Shown: positions 7,926-17,856, counted from the stretch's first letter. The stretch: 64,000 nt of DNA from Asanoa ishikariensis (GCF_900107455.1 NZ_FNQB01000004.1:382193-446192), one strand, 5' to 3'. The notes: generated by a model from the letters alone, not told the origin. A program made the numbers and translations.

Positions 7926-9167
7926 TCAGGCGCGGTTTCGGCGCCGGAAGACGAGGATGACCGCGGTCAGCCCCACGACAAGGACGGCGGCGCCGGTCAC
8001 GAGCGCACGCAGGATCGGGCCGAGGCCCTCCGGAGGATGTCCGGTCCGCACCTGACCGGAGCTGATCACGTTGTCGGCCACGTCGATCGACAGCGCCTCC
8101 TGCGCCGGCGCCGCCAGCAGGGTGGTCTGCTCGGCGTTTCCGGGCGCGATGGCCACGACCTGCACGGCGGGGACCCGCTCGTAGTCGGTCAGCGCCAGCG
8201 CCGCCCCAGGCCGCGGGCCGAATCCGGCGACGGAGGTTCCCGGCTCCGGAGCGAGTGTGGCCACCACGGCCGCGCCGGACGGAGACCAACCCAGGAGTCG
8301 GACCGCGACGAGGTCGGTCAGCTCGGGAAGCGTCGACCGGGCCACACCGGTCGCCGCGTCGACCACCGTCAACTGCCAGCGCGACGGATAGGCGTCCCCC
8401 GCGCAGCAACCGTGTTGCCGCAGCAGGGCCAGGCCCTGACCGTCCGGAGTCCAGGCGCCCTTGCCCGAGAGCCGGTCGCCCGTGGTGAACCGGCTGACCG
8501 TCTGGCCACCGACGGTGGCGACGGTGACGGTCCGTCCGGACTGGTACGCCATCCGCGCACCGTCGCGCGCGAACGCCACGGTGTAGCCGTCGTGAACGTC
8601 GCCGGGGTCCAGGTCGGCGAGCCGCTGCGAGCTGCCGGACGACACATCGACGAGGTGAAGGACGGCGGTCGGGGTGCCCCGGGTGTACGCGATGACCGCC
8701 AGCGAGCGCCCGTCCGGCGACCAGGCCTGCGGCACGACGACGGCGCCGTCGATCGGCGGAAGCTCGGTCGAGTCGCCGGTGGTCAGGTCGGTGACTCGAC
8801 CTATGGTGGCGAGCCGGCCGCCGTCGGGGGAGAGCACCGCCTGCTCGCCGGCGTGGTGCAGGTCCGCGAGGTTCTCCGTGATCCGGTAGTCGTCGCGACC
8901 CGCCCCGACCAGCGCGAGCACACCTTTGCTGCCGGTGTACCACCAGGTCGGTCCGCCGATGACCACACTGGCCGGACCGGTGGGCGAGGACGACACCGAA
9001 TCCGTGCCCCAGTGCGGTGCGCCGACCCGGTCCGGCAGGGACGGCGACCCGGCGGCCGGCAGCGGGGCCGCCGTCGCCGGCGACAATCCGAGCGGAACCA
9101 GGACGGCCAGCAGAGCCACCACGGCGAGCGACCACCACCGCCGACGAGTCACACGGTCAACCGTCAC
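7926..9167 (-). CDS. Membrane-anchored WD40/TolB-like beta-propeller protein
   Basis: About 413 residues from a GTG at 9167 that gives a basic start followed by a hydrophobic signal segment ending ATAAPLPAAG. The centre shows repeated propeller blades with motifs such as AVLSPDGGRLATIG, AWSPDGRSLAVIAYTRG and AWTPDGQGLALLRQ. The C-terminus has a membrane helix (ALVTGAAVLVVGLTAVILVF) and a basic tail RRRNRA, so the propeller is probably held outside the cell by a C-terminal anchor. The coding frame stays open to 9341 with rarer starts; 9167 gives the best signal peptide. The ligand is unknown. Confidence 0.82.
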   Translation of the reverse strand: MTVDRVTRRRWWSLAVVALLAVLVPLGLSPATAAPLPAAGSPSLPDRVGAPHWGTDSVSSSPTGPASVVIGGPTWWYTGSKGVLALVGAGRDDYRITENLADLHHAGEQAVLSPDGGRLATIGRVTDLTTGDSTELPPIDGAVVVPQAWSPDGRSLAVIAYTRGTPTAVLHLVDVSSGSSQRLADLDPGDVHDGYTVAFARDGARMAYQSGRTVTVATVGGQTVSRFTTGDRLSGKGAWTPDGQGLALLRQHGCCAGDAYPSRWQLTVVDAATGVARSTLPELTDLVAVRLLGWSPSGAAVVATLAPEPGTSVAGFGPRPGAALALTDYERVPAVQVVAIAPGNAEQTTLLAAPAQEALSIDVADNVISSGQVRTGHPPEGLGPILRALVTGAAVLVVGLTAVILVFRRRNRA

Positions 9168-9328
9168 GCCCGCCCACCTTCGTCTCCGGGAGAAAGGATG
9201 ATCTTCGTCCATCCGTGCGGCCGGCCCAACGGCCCGTTCGGCCAGATCGCGCACCCGACCACCGGAAGCCGCCGGCCCCATGGGTCCATGCACACTCGCT
9301 GATGTGGAGCCTGACGAGAACCTATTGT

Positions 9329-9341
9329 TCTTCGTATACAA
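9329..9341. promoter_or_regulatory. Candidate GntR operator upstream of the GntR gene
   Basis: The 13-mer TCTTCGTATACAA, centred on GTATAC, lies 34 bp upstream of the GntR start. The same 13-mer occurs in reverse orientation at 17844-17856, in front of the peptide ABC operon. A GTATAC core is common in operators of the FCD subgroup of GntR regulators. The match suggests autoregulation plus control of the transporter operon. Confidence 0.65.
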
Positions 9342-9374
9342 TTGTCGCTTGACGTCATTGTGAAAGGCGGTCGG

Positions 9375-10043
9375 GTGGACACGGACCTACCGGCCAAGAT
9401 CGGCGCTCAGCACCTGCCGTTGCGGGACCAGGTGCTCGCCGCTCTTCGGAAGGGAATCATCAGCGGCGACTATCCCCCGGGCGAGCGGCTGACCGAGGAC
9501 CGGTTGGCGGAGGACTTCGGCGTCTCCCGCAACCCGGTCCGCGAGGCCCTGCGCGTCGCGGAGGCCGAGGGCTTCGTGGTGATCCTTCCGCGCAGGGGAG
9601 CGGTCGTCGCCTCCCCGAGCAGTGCGACGATCCACGACATCTTCGCGGTACGCGAGCGCCTCGAACCCCTGGCCGCCCGGCTCGCGGCGGAGCGCGCTGC
9701 CCCTAGCGACGTGACGTCGCTGCGCGCGGTGCTGGAGCAGGCCCGCCTGGCGACCGAGAACCAGAACCTGCGCCGCGTCGCGGAACTGAACAGCGCCCTG
9801 CACCTGCAGATCCTCGAGATAAGCGGGAATCCGTGGCTGGCCTCGATCGCCAAGGCGCTGTACCTGCACGTGCAGTGGGTCTTCCAACTCACTGCCGAGG
9901 TGCGCGCTCCGCACTCGTGGGACGAACACATCAAGTTGGTCGACGCCATCGAGTCTGGCGACGGAGACCTGGCTGAGTCGGTCGCGCTCGCCCACGTGGG
10001 TGCGGCCTCTGCCGCCGCTCGCGAAACTACCGAGGGCGCGTAA
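9375..10043 (+). CDS. GntR-family transcriptional regulator (FCD subgroup)
   Basis: About 222 residues from a GTG at 9375 with AAAGG 7 bases upstream. The N-terminal winged helix holds the GntR pattern LPLRDQVLAALRKGIISGDY, PPGERLTEDRLAEDFGVSRN and PVREALRVAEAEGFV. The C-terminal all-helical FCD ligand domain includes FAVRERLEPLAARLA, the metal/ligand histidine block ELNSALHLQI and HIKLVDAIESGD. It is convergent with the ggt end of the peptide ABC operon and shares a 13-bp promoter motif with that operon, which makes the operon its likely target. FCD ligands are usually small carboxylic acids; gamma-glutamyl compounds are a guess from context. Confidence 0.92.
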   Translation: MDTDLPAKIGAQHLPLRDQVLAALRKGIISGDYPPGERLTEDRLAEDFGVSRNPVREALRVAEAEGFVVILPRRGAVVASPSSATIHDIFAVRERLEPLAARLAAERAAPSDVTSLRAVLEQARLATENQNLRRVAELNSALHLQILEISGNPWLASIAKALYLHVQWVFQLTAEVRAPHSWDEHIKLVDAIESGDGDLAESVALAHVGAASAAARETTEGA

Positions 10044-10109
10044 TTGCCGTCCCACGACCGGTCGCCGGTCCCGTCCCTTGGATTTCTGCCCGTCGCTGGT
10101 TGCCGTCTG

Positions 10110-10193
10110 GGGCGGGGGAGGATGTTGTGGGTGCCGACAGGCCGCAGAGAGCGCGACCTCTATTGTCGGCACCCACAACATCCTCCCCCGCCC
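10110..10193. terminator. Perfect 30-bp inverted repeat, probable terminator of gntR
   Basis: Bases 10110-10139 and 10164-10193 are exact reverse complements over 30 bp, with a 24-base loop. The arm includes GGCGGGGGAGG and GTGGGTGCCGACA. It starts 67 bp after the gntR stop in a convergent region. No T-run follows, but T-less strong hairpins commonly act as terminators in high-GC actinobacteria. A perfect stem this long could also be the end of a decayed element. Confidence 0.6.
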
Positions 10194-10417
10194 TGAATCA
10201 CTTCGGCCTCGGTCGACTCCGGTGCCGGGCCGTGGGACACAGTCCAGTGGTTGGTCTTCGCTTCGCGACTGCCGCGGTGGTCGAGGTTGGGGGTCGGAGG
10301 CGGCAACGGGGATCTCGCCGAGTCCGTCGCCGTTTCGCATGTGGCGCGGCGTCCGCGTCCGGGCTCGGACCCGTCGAGGCTGTCGTAAGAGCGGCGCACG
10401 GATGTAGGTGTGTGTCC

Positions 10418-10480
10418 AAGGAGCCGACGTGTTCTCGCATGTATTTACGTGTAAGAAGATGTGCGCCCCTGGGAGATGCC
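10418..10480. repeat. Dispersed hairpin repeat, copy 1
   Basis: Bases 10418-10435 (AAGGAGCCGACGTGTTCT) are identical to 40723-40740, and similarity continues to ...GATGCC at 10480. The stretch folds into an imperfect hairpin (arms about 10420-10442 and 10447-10469) with several mismatches. This copy lies 106 bp past the ggt stop, between convergent genes, as does the second copy. It may be a bidirectional terminator or a mobile structured repeat. Confidence 0.65.
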
Positions 10481-10585
10481 ACCCCCCGTGGGGACGGAGA
10501 GGGTGCCCAGGTGATCCCGGGCCACCGACCAACGCCTGGAGTCCGTGTCGGGTTGCGGGCATTGTGCGGGCTGGGCTGTTTGGTG

Positions 10586-12358
10586 TTAGCGGCCTACTGC
10601 GTAGCCCTGCATGCCGCGTGGGTTCGCGCCTGCGGCCAACACGCCGGACGTGGGATTTCTGGTCACCGCGCACATCCGGCCGAGGCTCCAGGGGTCTGAC
10701 ACTCGCACCTGGTGCCCGAGTGCGGTGAGTTCTGCGCGGACCTTTTCCGGTACGCGGTCTTCCACTACCAGCACGCCGGGCTCGGTCTCTCGCGGGTGGA
10801 ACGAGGACGGGAAGCTGGTGGTGTGCCACGTCGGGGCGTCGATGGCCTCCTGCAACGCTTGGCCGCCGGCCAGGTGGCGTAGTAGGAACAGCAACTGCCA
10901 CTGGTCCTGTTGGTCGCCGCCTGGCGTACCGCAGGCCAGTATCGGCTCCTCGTCGCGGTAGACCATGGTTGGGCTCAGGGTTGTTCGTGGGCGTCGGCCC
11001 GGGGCCAGCGACGACGGCAGTCCCTCGTCCAACCAGAACATCTGCAACCGGCTGCCCAGTGGGAAACCCAGCTCGGGAATGGTCGGTGAGCTTTGCAGCC
11101 AACCTCCGCTGGGAGTTGCCGAGATCATGTTGCCCCAGCGGTCCACTATGTCGACGTGGCAGGTGTCGCCGCGGGTTACCCCGTTGGGCCGCACTGTTGG
11201 TTCGCCGGTGGTCGGGTCGGGCGTGGCACCACCACTGCCGCCCTGGGAGACGTGACGGGGGAGGCGGGGAGCTGCGCCGCCCGGGGAGCCGGGGCGCAGG
11301 TTCGTGGCGGCCCGGGCGCCGATCAGGGCCGCGCGTTCTGTCGCGTACTCGCGGGACAGCAAGGTCTTCAGCGGTACGTCGCCTGTGTCGCCGTACCAGG
11401 CCTCGCGATCCGCGAACGCCAGTTTGAGTGCCTCGGCCTGCGCGTGGATGCCGCGGGTGGTCGACGGGTCGTATGCCCCGGCGTCGTCAAGGGCGTCCAG
11501 GATGGACAAAGTTTGGAGCAGTACCGGTCCCTGGCCCCATGGCGCGGTTTTTGCTACGACGTGGCCGTTCCAGGCCAGCGTGACCGGGTCTTCCCAGGAG
11601 GCGGACCAGGTGGCCAGGTCGGCGCCGGTCAGTACGCCGGCGTGCTCGCGACCGCTGGAGTCCCGGATCGGTTGGCGGGCGAAACGGTCGATCGCGTCGG
11701 CCACGAATCCTTCGCGCCAGGTGTGGCGGGCGGCCTCGATCTGGGTCTGCCGGTCTGAGCCGGCCCCTTCCGCGGTGCGGACCAGGCGGGCCAGCGTGCC
11801 ACCGTACGCCGGGTTGGTGAACAGGCCGTCCAACGGTCGCAGCCAGAGCTCAGCGGAGGTCGGCCAGTGCTGTTCGAAGAGCGACCGCACCGCCGCGACC
11901 GTGTCGCCGACGCGGGCGACCAGTGGGTGTCCGGCGGTCGCGTACTCGATCGCGGGTGTCAGCACTTCCCGCAACGACAGCGTGCCGTGGTCGCGCAGCA
12001 GCAGCAACCAGGCGTCGACGGCGCCCGGCACCGTGGCGGCGAGCAGGCCCGAGCCGGGGATGAGGTCCAGCCCGAGCGAACGGAAATGCTCGATGGTGGC
12101 GCCGGCGGGCGCCGTGCCCTGTCCACACAGGACGCGTGGCCGGGGGTCCGCGGCGGTCGCGACGATCGCGGGGACCTCGCCGCCCGGGCCGTTCAGGTGC
12201 GGCTCGACGACGTGCAGCACGAAGCCCGCGGTCACGGCCGCGTCGAAGGCGTTGCCGCCCAACTCGAGCATCCGCATCGCCGACTGGCTGGCCAGCCAGT
12301 GGGTCGACGACACCATTCCGAACGTACCCTGCAAGGTGGGCCTGGTCGTGAACGTCAT
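10586..12358 (-). CDS. ggt: Gamma-glutamyltransferase family hydrolase
   Basis: A 590-residue Ntn-hydrolase that cleaves gamma-glutamyl bonds. The family start [20 protein letters not shown] and [11 protein letters not shown] are present, and the autoprocessing site is [14 protein letters not shown] with the nucleophile Thr at about residue 399; the second half forms the small subunit after cleavage. No signal peptide is visible, so the enzyme should be cytoplasmic, unlike E. coli GGT. It overlaps the last ATPase gene by 4 bp and ends the peptide transporter operon, which implies that imported gamma-glutamyl peptides are split inside the cell, much as E. coli gsiABCD is linked to the Ntn-hydrolase gene iaaA. 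Confidence 0.9.
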   Translation of the reverse strand: MTFTTRPTLQGTFGMVSSTHWLASQSAMRMLELGGNAFDAAVTAGFVLHVVEPHLNGPGGEVPAIVATAADPRPRVLCGQGTAPAGATIEHFRSLGLDLIPGSGLLAATVPGAVDAWLLLLRDHGTLSLREVLTPAIEYATAGHPLVARVGDTVAAVRSLFEQHWPTSAELWLRPLDGLFTNPAYGGTLARLVRTAEGAGSDRQTQIEAARHTWREGFVADAIDRFARQPIRDSSGREHAGVLTGADLATWSASWEDPVTLAWNGHVVAKTAPWGQGPVLLQTLSILDALDDAGAYDPSTTRGIHAQAEALKLAFADREAWYGDTGDVPLKTLLSREYATERAALIGARAATNLRPGSPGGAAPRLPRHVSQGGSGGATPDPTTGEPTVRPNGVTRGDTCHVDIVDRWGNMISATPSGGWLQSSPTIPELGFPLGSRLQMFWLDEGLPSSLAPGRRPRTTLSPTMVYRDEEPILACGTPGGDQQDQWQLLFLLRHLAGGQALQEAIDAPTWHTTSFPSSFHPRETEPGVLVVEDRVPEKVRAELTALGHQVRVSDPWSLGRMCAVTRNPTSGVLAAGANPRGMQGYAVGR

Positions 12359-13335
12359 TCTGGAACCCCCGCGCGCACATCAGGGCGTGTCCCGTCCGCC
12401 TGCACGAGGTGACACGCCGCCTCTCCATTGCCGATCTTCACGTGTGGCGGCACATCGGTCGCGCACTTGTCGAAGGCGAGGGGACACCGCGTCCGGAACC
12501 GGCAGCCGGACGGCGGGTCGAGCGCGGACGGCAGGTCGTCGCCGAGCAGCACCGGTGTGCGGGCCCGTTGGCGCACCGGGTCCGCGACCGGTGCGGCCGC
12601 GAGCAGGGCCTGGGTGTACGGGTGGGCCGGGCTGGAGAAGATCTGCGACCGGGTGCCCTTCTCCATGAGCTGGCCGAGGTACATGACGGCGATCTCGTCC
12701 GCCAGGTACTCCACCGCGGAGAGGTTGTGCGTGATGAACAGGCAGGCGAACCCGATGTCCCGCTGGAGGTCCGCGAGGAGGTTGAGCACCGACGCCTGCA
12801 CCGACACGTCGAGCGCGCTGATCGGCTCGTCGGCGATGAGCAGGGACGGCTTGGAGATCAGCGCCCGGGCGATGCTCACGCGTTGCCGCTGACCGCCGGA
12901 GAGCTCGTGGGGATAGCGGCGAGCCACCTCCGCGCGCAGGCCCACCTGGCCGAGCGACTCGGCCACCCGCTTCTGCCGTTCGGCCCGGGACATCCGCGCG
13001 GACGACAGCCGCAGCGGCTCGGCCACCACGTCACCGACGAGCATGCGCGGGTCCAAGGAGCCGGCCGGGTCCTGGAAGACGATGGACACCGTGCTGCGGT
13101 GCGGTCGAAGCTGGCGCCGCGTCAGGTGGGTCACGTCCACGCCGCCGATCCGGACCGACCCGCTGGTCGGCTTCAGCAGCCGCACGACGCACCGGCCCAC
13201 GGTCGACTTGCCGGAGCCGCTCTCGCCGACCAGAGCCGTCACGCCACCGCGCGGGATCGTCAGCGAGACTGCGTCGACCGCGCGTACCGGTCCGAAGTGC
13301 ATCACCAGGTCTTCGATTTCGAGCGCGTTCGTCAC
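12355..13335 (-). CDS. Peptide ABC transporter ATP-binding protein (DppF/OppF type)
   Basis: A 326-residue ATPase with Walker [10 protein letters not shown], signature [15 protein letters not shown], Walker [14 protein letters not shown] and switch His in LFITHNLS. The C-terminal oligopeptide/dipeptide transporter extension ([17 protein letters not shown], then the Cys-rich [15 protein letters not shown]) is present and usually binds an iron-sulfur cluster. The GTG start at 13335 overlaps the upstream ATPase stop (GTGA), and its own stop overlaps ggt. It pairs with the DppD-type ATPase. Confidence 0.93.
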   Translation of the reverse strand: MTNALEIEDLVMHFGPVRAVDAVSLTIPRGGVTALVGESGSGKSTVGRCVVRLLKPTSGSVRIGGVDVTHLTRRQLRPHRSTVSIVFQDPAGSLDPRMLVGDVVAEPLRLSSARMSRAERQKRVAESLGQVGLRAEVARRYPHELSGGQRQRVSIARALISKPSLLIADEPISALDVSVQASVLNLLADLQRDIGFACLFITHNLSAVEYLADEIAVMYLGQLMEKGTRSQIFSSPAHPYTQALLAAAPVADPVRQRARTPVLLGDDLPSALDPPSGCRFRTRCPLAFDKCATDVPPHVKIGNGEAACHLVQADGTRPDVRAGVPE

Positions 13336-14318
13336 GTCGCCTCCACGGGATGCCAGCACGCGACGAGGTGGTCCGCCACGCCAAGGGCAGCAAGCGGCGG
13401 TGCCGAGCCGCGGCAGGTGTCGTCGGCCGCCGGGCAGCGGTCGGCGAACGTGCAGGCGTCCGGCTGGGTGGTCAGGACGGGCACGAGGCCGGGGATCTCC
13501 TGCAACCGGTCGGTGCCGGCGTGCCGTCCGGGTGTGGGGGAGGCGTTCAGCAGCCCGTTGGTGTACCGGTGGTGCGGGTGCGCGAACAACTCGGTCACCG
13601 GTGCGCGCTCCACGACGCGGCCGGCGTACATGACCACGACCCGGTCCGCGATGTCGGCGATCACGCCGAGGTCGTGGGTGATGATGAGGATGCTCGTGCC
13701 GAGCCGGTCCCGCAGGTCCCGCAGCACCTCGAGGATGCCGGCCTGCACGGTGACGTCGAGCGCGGTCGTCGGCTCGTCGGCGACCAGCACCGTCGGGTTG
13801 CACGCCACCGCCATCGCGATCATCACGCGTTGGCGCATGCCGCCGGAGAGCTGGTGCGGATAGTTGTCGACCCGCGTCGCCGCCGACGGGATGCCGACCA
13901 GCGACAGCAGCTCGATCGCCCGCGCCCTGGCCTGTTTGCGGGAGATTCGCTCGTGCACCTGGAGCACCTCGCCGATCTGCCGCCCGACGGTGAGCACCGG
14001 GTTCAGCGAGGTCATCGGCTCCTGGAAGATATAGGCGATCTCCTTACCGCGTACGCGCCGGAGCGAGGTCTCGGGGGCGCCGATGAGCTCCGTCCCACGG
14101 AGCCGGACCGAGCCCGTGACGCGGGCGCTGCGCGGCAGCAGACCGGCCAGGCTCATCGCCGTCACGCTCTTCCCGCAGCCAGACTCGCCGACGACGCCGA
14201 CGATCTCGCCGGGTGCCAGGTCCAGGCTCACGTGGTCGACCGCGGAGACGTTGCCACTCTCGGTCACGAACGACACCGACAGGTCGGCGACCTCGAGGAT
14301 CCGCGCACCGGCCGTCAT
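13332..14318 (-). CDS. Peptide ABC transporter ATP-binding protein (DppD/OppD type)
   Basis: A 328-residue ATPase: Walker [27 protein letters not shown], signature [19 protein letters not shown], Walker [16 protein letters not shown] and [10 protein letters not shown]. The C-terminal DppD extension ([30 protein letters not shown]) is complete. The ATG at 14318 overlaps the permease stop by 4 bp. With the DppF-type subunit it forms the heterodimeric engine of the importer. Confidence 0.93.
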   Translation of the reverse strand: MTAGARILEVADLSVSFVTESGNVSAVDHVSLDLAPGEIVGVVGESGCGKSVTAMSLAGLLPRSARVTGSVRLRGTELIGAPETSLRRVRGKEIAYIFQEPMTSLNPVLTVGRQIGEVLQVHERISRKQARARAIELLSLVGIPSAATRVDNYPHQLSGGMRQRVMIAMAVACNPTVLVADEPTTALDVTVQAGILEVLRDLRDRLGTSILIITHDLGVIADIADRVVVMYAGRVVERAPVTELFAHPHHRYTNGLLNASPTPGRHAGTDRLQEIPGLVPVLTTQPDACTFADRCPAADDTCRGSAPPLAALGVADHLVACWHPVEAT

Positions 14319-15196
14319 CGATCGCCCTTCGGGTCGAGGGCGTCGCGGAGGGCGTCGCCGAACACGTTGAACGTCAACGCCAGGATCATGATGACCAGGC
14401 CAGGCAGCGTCGCCGCCCACGGTGCCCGGGCCGCGAACTGTTGCGCTGTCGCCAGCATCGTGCCCAGGCTCGGGTCCGGTGGTTGGATGCCCAGGCCGAG
14501 GAACGACAGCACCGCCTCACCGAGGATCGCGGCCGGCAGCGCCACGGTGGCCTGCACCAGGATGACCGAGGTCGCGTTGGGCAGGATGTGTCGAGACAGG
14601 ACCCACAGGTCGCTGGCGCCGTCGACCACCGCCGCGGCGACGAAGTCCAACGACTTGAGGCGCAGGGTGTCGGAGCGGATGACCCGGATGACGCCGGGAA
14701 TCTGGGCGATGCCGATCGCCACGGCCGCGTTGCCGAGGCTGGCACCCCGGATGGCCGCCAACCCCACCGCGAGGATGAGGAACGGAAACGCCAGCAGCAG
14801 GTCGGTGAACCGGCCGATGACCGCGTCGAAGGCCCGGAAGTAGCCGGCGGCCAGACCGAGCGGCACACCGATGACGAGCGCGGTGAGCACCGCGAGCAAC
14901 CCCACCTCGAGCGACGCCCGGGCGCCGAACATGATGCGGGACAACACGTCCCGGCCCAGGTCGTCGGTGCCGAGGAAGTGCCCGGGCGTGCCCGGTGGCG
15001 AGAAGATGTTGCCGAAGTCCGTGTCCTCGACCGAGTGCGGCGCGATCCACGGCGCCAGCAACGCGACCAGCACTGCGATCGCGAGGATCACGAAGCTGAT
15101 GACGGCGAGCGGGTTGCGCCGCAGCCGCCGGAAAACCCGGGTGCGCCGGGTCAGGCTGGGGCTGGTCTCGGCCTCCGGCACGGTCAAAATCGTCAT
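14315..15196 (-). CDS. Peptide ABC transporter permease (DppC type)
   Basis: A 293-residue inner-membrane permease. The N-terminal OppC/DppC block (RRLRRNPLAVISFVILAI), the GTDDLGRDVLSRIMFGARAS motif and the EAA-loop region (ASDLWVLSRHILPNATSVIL) are all present, with about six membrane helices. It overlaps both neighbours by 4 bp. It pairs with the DppB-type permease to form the channel. Confidence 0.93.
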   Translation of the reverse strand: MTILTVPEAETSPSLTRRTRVFRRLRRNPLAVISFVILAIAVLVALLAPWIAPHSVEDTDFGNIFSPPGTPGHFLGTDDLGRDVLSRIMFGARASLEVGLLAVLTALVIGVPLGLAAGYFRAFDAVIGRFTDLLLAFPFLILAVGLAAIRGASLGNAAVAIGIAQIPGVIRVIRSDTLRLKSLDFVAAAVVDGASDLWVLSRHILPNATSVILVQATVALPAAILGEAVLSFLGLGIQPPDPSLGTMLATAQQFAARAPWAATLPGLVIMILALTFNVFGDALRDALDPKGDR

Positions 15197-16149
15197 GCCG
15201 CGTCACCCGCCACTCGGATACGTGGGTCGATGAGCGAGTACACCAGGTCCACCAGGAAGTTGATCACAATGTACGCCGTAGCGGTCAGCAGCACGACCGC
15301 CTGGATCACCGGGTAGTCCCGTTGGAACACCGCGTCGATCGTCATCTTGCCGAAGCCGGGCAGCCCGAAGATCTGCTCGGTCACGACCGCCCCCGAGATG
15401 AGGCCGCCGAGCTGGAGGCCGACGATCGTGACGACCACGATGAGACTGTTGCGCAGGGCGTGCCGGCCGATCACGGCCCGCGGCGACAGGCCTTTGGCTT
15501 TGGCGGTGCGCACATAGTCCGCCGAGAGCGAGTCGAGCATCGCCGACCGGGTCTGCCGCATGATGATCGCCGCCAGGCCGGTGCCGAGGATCAGGGCGGG
15601 CAGGATGATGTGGTGCAGGTTGCCCACAGGGTCCTCGAAGAAGGGGACGAAGCCGGAGGCCGGAAACAGCCCCGTCGCCACCGACAGGTAGAGGATCGCG
15701 AGCAGTCCGAGCCAGAAGTGCGGCACCGAAAGGCCGACGAGGGCCAGGAAGTTGGCCACCCACTCGGCCGGGCGGCCGCGGCGCACTGCCGCGACCACCC
15801 CCGCGCCGACTCCCAGCGCGGTCGCGATGAGGATCGCCAGGAACGACAGCTCGATCGTGACCGGCAGCGCGGTGCGGAGCATGTCCGACACCGGTATGCC
15901 CGTGCGGATCGAGCTGCCGAAGTCGCCCTGCAGGGCCCGTTCCACGTAGTGTCCGAACTGGACCGTCAGGGGACGGTCCAGCCCGTACTCCGCGCGGATG
16001 GCCGCCAATGCCTCCGGCGAGCGGTCCTCGCCGGCCAGCGCGAGCGCGGGGTCCCCCGGAAGCGCACGGATTCCGAGGAACACCACCACCGACGCCAACA
16101 CCAGGGTCAACGCGGAGTGCCACGCACGGGTCAGCAGGTACCTGGCCAT
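15193..16149 (-). CDS. Peptide ABC transporter permease (DppB type)
   Basis: A 318-residue permease starting MARYLLTRAWHSALTLVLAS. It has the DppB/GsiC hallmarks: FLGIRALPGDPALALAGE, the long outside loop after helix 1, LAIRAEYGLDRPLTVQFGHY-like spacing, and the EAA loop AKGLSPRAVIGRHALRNSL. The gene begins 10 bp after the binding-protein gene and overlaps the DppC gene by 4 bp. Confidence 0.93.
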   Translation of the reverse strand: MARYLLTRAWHSALTLVLASVVVFLGIRALPGDPALALAGEDRSPEALAAIRAEYGLDRPLTVQFGHYVERALQGDFGSSIRTGIPVSDMLRTALPVTIELSFLAILIATALGVGAGVVAAVRRGRPAEWVANFLALVGLSVPHFWLGLLAILYLSVATGLFPASGFVPFFEDPVGNLHHIILPALILGTGLAAIIMRQTRSAMLDSLSADYVRTAKAKGLSPRAVIGRHALRNSLIVVVTIVGLQLGGLISGAVVTEQIFGLPGFGKMTIDAVFQRDYPVIQAVVLLTATAYIVINFLVDLVYSLIDPRIRVAGDAA

Positions 16150-16159
16150 CAGGGGGAAC

Positions 16160-17806
16160 CTACTTGGCGAAGCCGGCGAAGGCCGCCCGGATGACGCCGT
16201 CGGGATAGACCTGGACGCCCTTCACCTTGTTGGAGAACGCCGTCAGGTTGGCCTGCCGGTAGAGGTAGACGAGCGGGTTGTCCTCCTGGAGCAGGGTCAC
16301 CGCCTGCCCGTACAACTTCTTGCGCTCGTCGACGTTGCTCGACTGGCGAGCCTGGTCGAGCACGGCGTCCAATGCGGGGTTGCTGCTGCCGGCGACGTTC
16401 TGGCTGCCACCGGTGCCCACGAAGTTCACCATGTTGGCGTCCGGGTCGATGCGGCCGCTCCAACCGAGCTGGAGGATCTCGAAGTTGCCGCGGTCCTGCT
16501 CGTCGAGGAGCGACGAGTACTCGACCGGGCTGATCTCGATGTTGAAGCCGCCGTCCTTGACCATCGACTGGAGAGCCTGCGCGAGGCGCAGCGTGTCGGG
16601 GGTGTTCGAGGCCAACATCTTGATGGTGTACGGGACCTGCACGCCGGCTTCCTGGAGCAACTGCTTGGACTTGGCCGGGTCGTGCGCACGGCACTTCTGG
16701 GCCTCGTCGGACGAGAACACGCTCGCGGGTGAGATCGGGCTGCAGGCCGGGGTCGAGATCCCGTTGAACACGGCGTCGACCAGGGCCTTGCGGTCGATCG
16801 CGTACTCGAACGCCTGCCGTACCTTCGGGTCCTTCGCGATCGGACGGTCGATGGGCTTGGGCGGGGTGCCGATTCCGTCGACGTTGCCGACGTTGATGGT
16901 GATGCCCTGGTAGCCCAGCGACTGCGACTGGAGCACCGTCAGCGACGACTCCTTGCGCAGACTGTCGACGTCCTGCGTGGAGACGCTGTCCGCGACCTCG
17001 GCGTCGCCGGCCCGGAGGTTGGCCGAGCGGATGCTCGCGTCGGTCAGGATGCGCCACGAGATGGCGTCGAGGTGCACCTTGTCGGCGGCGTAGTAGTTCG
17101 AGTCGCGTACGACGTCGATCGAGCTCTGCGGCACCCGCTTGTCGAACTTGAACGGGCCCACGCAGACCGGCGCCGAGGCGAAGTTGGTGCCCAGGCTCTG
17201 GAGCGCCGCGGGACTCATGATCATGCCGGCGCGGTCGGCCAACGCGCCCAGCAACGGCGCGAACGGGTTCCTGAGGTGGATGGTGACGGTCTGCGCGTCG
17301 GTCGCGTCGACCTTGTCGATAGGACCTAGCTCGCTCTTGCGCGCCGACTCCGGCAGGGTCAGGTGCCGGTCGAGGGTGGTCTTCACGGCTGCCGCGTTGA
17401 ACTCGGTGCCGTCGGCGAACTTCACGCCCTGCCGCACCTTGATGGTGACGGTCTTGCCGTCAGGGCTGACGGTCGGCAGGTCGGTGGCGAGTTGCGGCAC
17501 CACCTGTGCCTTCTCGTTGACGTCGTACAGCTTCTCGCACATGGCCTGGAAGACGTAGCGCGAGTAGAGGCTCCGGGACAGGGAGGGGTCCAGCCGATCA
17601 GGCTCGGCCGACAGGGCGACCGTCAGCTTGCCGCCCTGCTTGACTTCGTCCGGGTTGGCCGGCGATCCGAAGGAATCCTGGGTCTGCGAAGGCTTCTGCT
17701 CGTCCGATCCGCCGTCTGGGGACACGGGTGAGCAGGCCGTGAGCGCACAAACGACCGCAACCGCACCGACGGCGGCCCGACCGATCGCACGCGAGATGTT
17801 CGTCAT
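16160..17806 (-). CDS. Peptide ABC transporter substrate-binding lipoprotein (DppA/GsiB type)
   Basis: A 548-residue family 5 solute-binding protein. ATG at 17806 has AGGAG 8 bases upstream and gives a lipoprotein signal peptide with cleavage before Cys in ALTACS. The mature protein has GGKLTVALSAEPDRLDPSLS, the ATDLPTVSPDGKTVTIKVRQG block and a VRQAFEYAIDRKALVDAVF block typical of family 5. It is the first gene of the transporter operon; the operator candidate at 17844-17856 lies 38 bp upstream. The terminal ggt gene points to gamma-glutamyl peptides such as glutathione as ligands, but this is inferred. Confidence 0.93.
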   Translation of the reverse strand: MTNISRAIGRAAVGAVAVVCALTACSPVSPDGGSDEQKPSQTQDSFGSPANPDEVKQGGKLTVALSAEPDRLDPSLSRSLYSRYVFQAMCEKLYDVNEKAQVVPQLATDLPTVSPDGKTVTIKVRQGVKFADGTEFNAAAVKTTLDRHLTLPESARKSELGPIDKVDATDAQTVTIHLRNPFAPLLGALADRAGMIMSPAALQSLGTNFASAPVCVGPFKFDKRVPQSSIDVVRDSNYYAADKVHLDAISWRILTDASIRSANLRAGDAEVADSVSTQDVDSLRKESSLTVLQSQSLGYQGITINVGNVDGIGTPPKPIDRPIAKDPKVRQAFEYAIDRKALVDAVFNGISTPACSPISPASVFSSDEAQKCRAHDPAKSKQLLQEAGVQVPYTIKMLASNTPDTLRLAQALQSMVKDGGFNIEISPVEYSSLLDEQDRGNFEILQLGWSGRIDPDANMVNFVGTGGSQNVAGSSNPALDAVLDQARQSSNVDERKKLYGQAVTLLQEDNPLVYLYRQANLTAFSNKVKGVQVYPDGVIRAAFAGFAK

Positions 17807-17843
17807 GTACGGGCTCCTATATCGACGATTGTCGGAGCGTATG

Positions 17844-17856
17844 TTGTATACGAAGA
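17844..17856. promoter_or_regulatory. Candidate GntR operator of the peptide ABC-ggt operon
   Basis: TTGTATACGAAGA is the exact reverse complement of the 13-mer at 9329-9341 in front of gntR. It lies 38 bp upstream of the binding-protein start, where a repressor would block transcription. It indicates one small regulon: gntR plus this operon. Confidence 0.68.

Larger units (their letters stand above)
10044..10585. other. 542-bp convergent intergenic region with two hairpin elements
   Basis: This stretch separates the converging gntR and ggt genes. It holds a perfect 30-bp hairpin (10110-10193) and a copy of a dispersed hairpin repeat (10418-10480), listed separately. The 220 bp between them (10194-10417) and the 100 bp before ggt have open frames, but none has a convincing ribosome site or recognisable protein. 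Confidence 0.6.
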
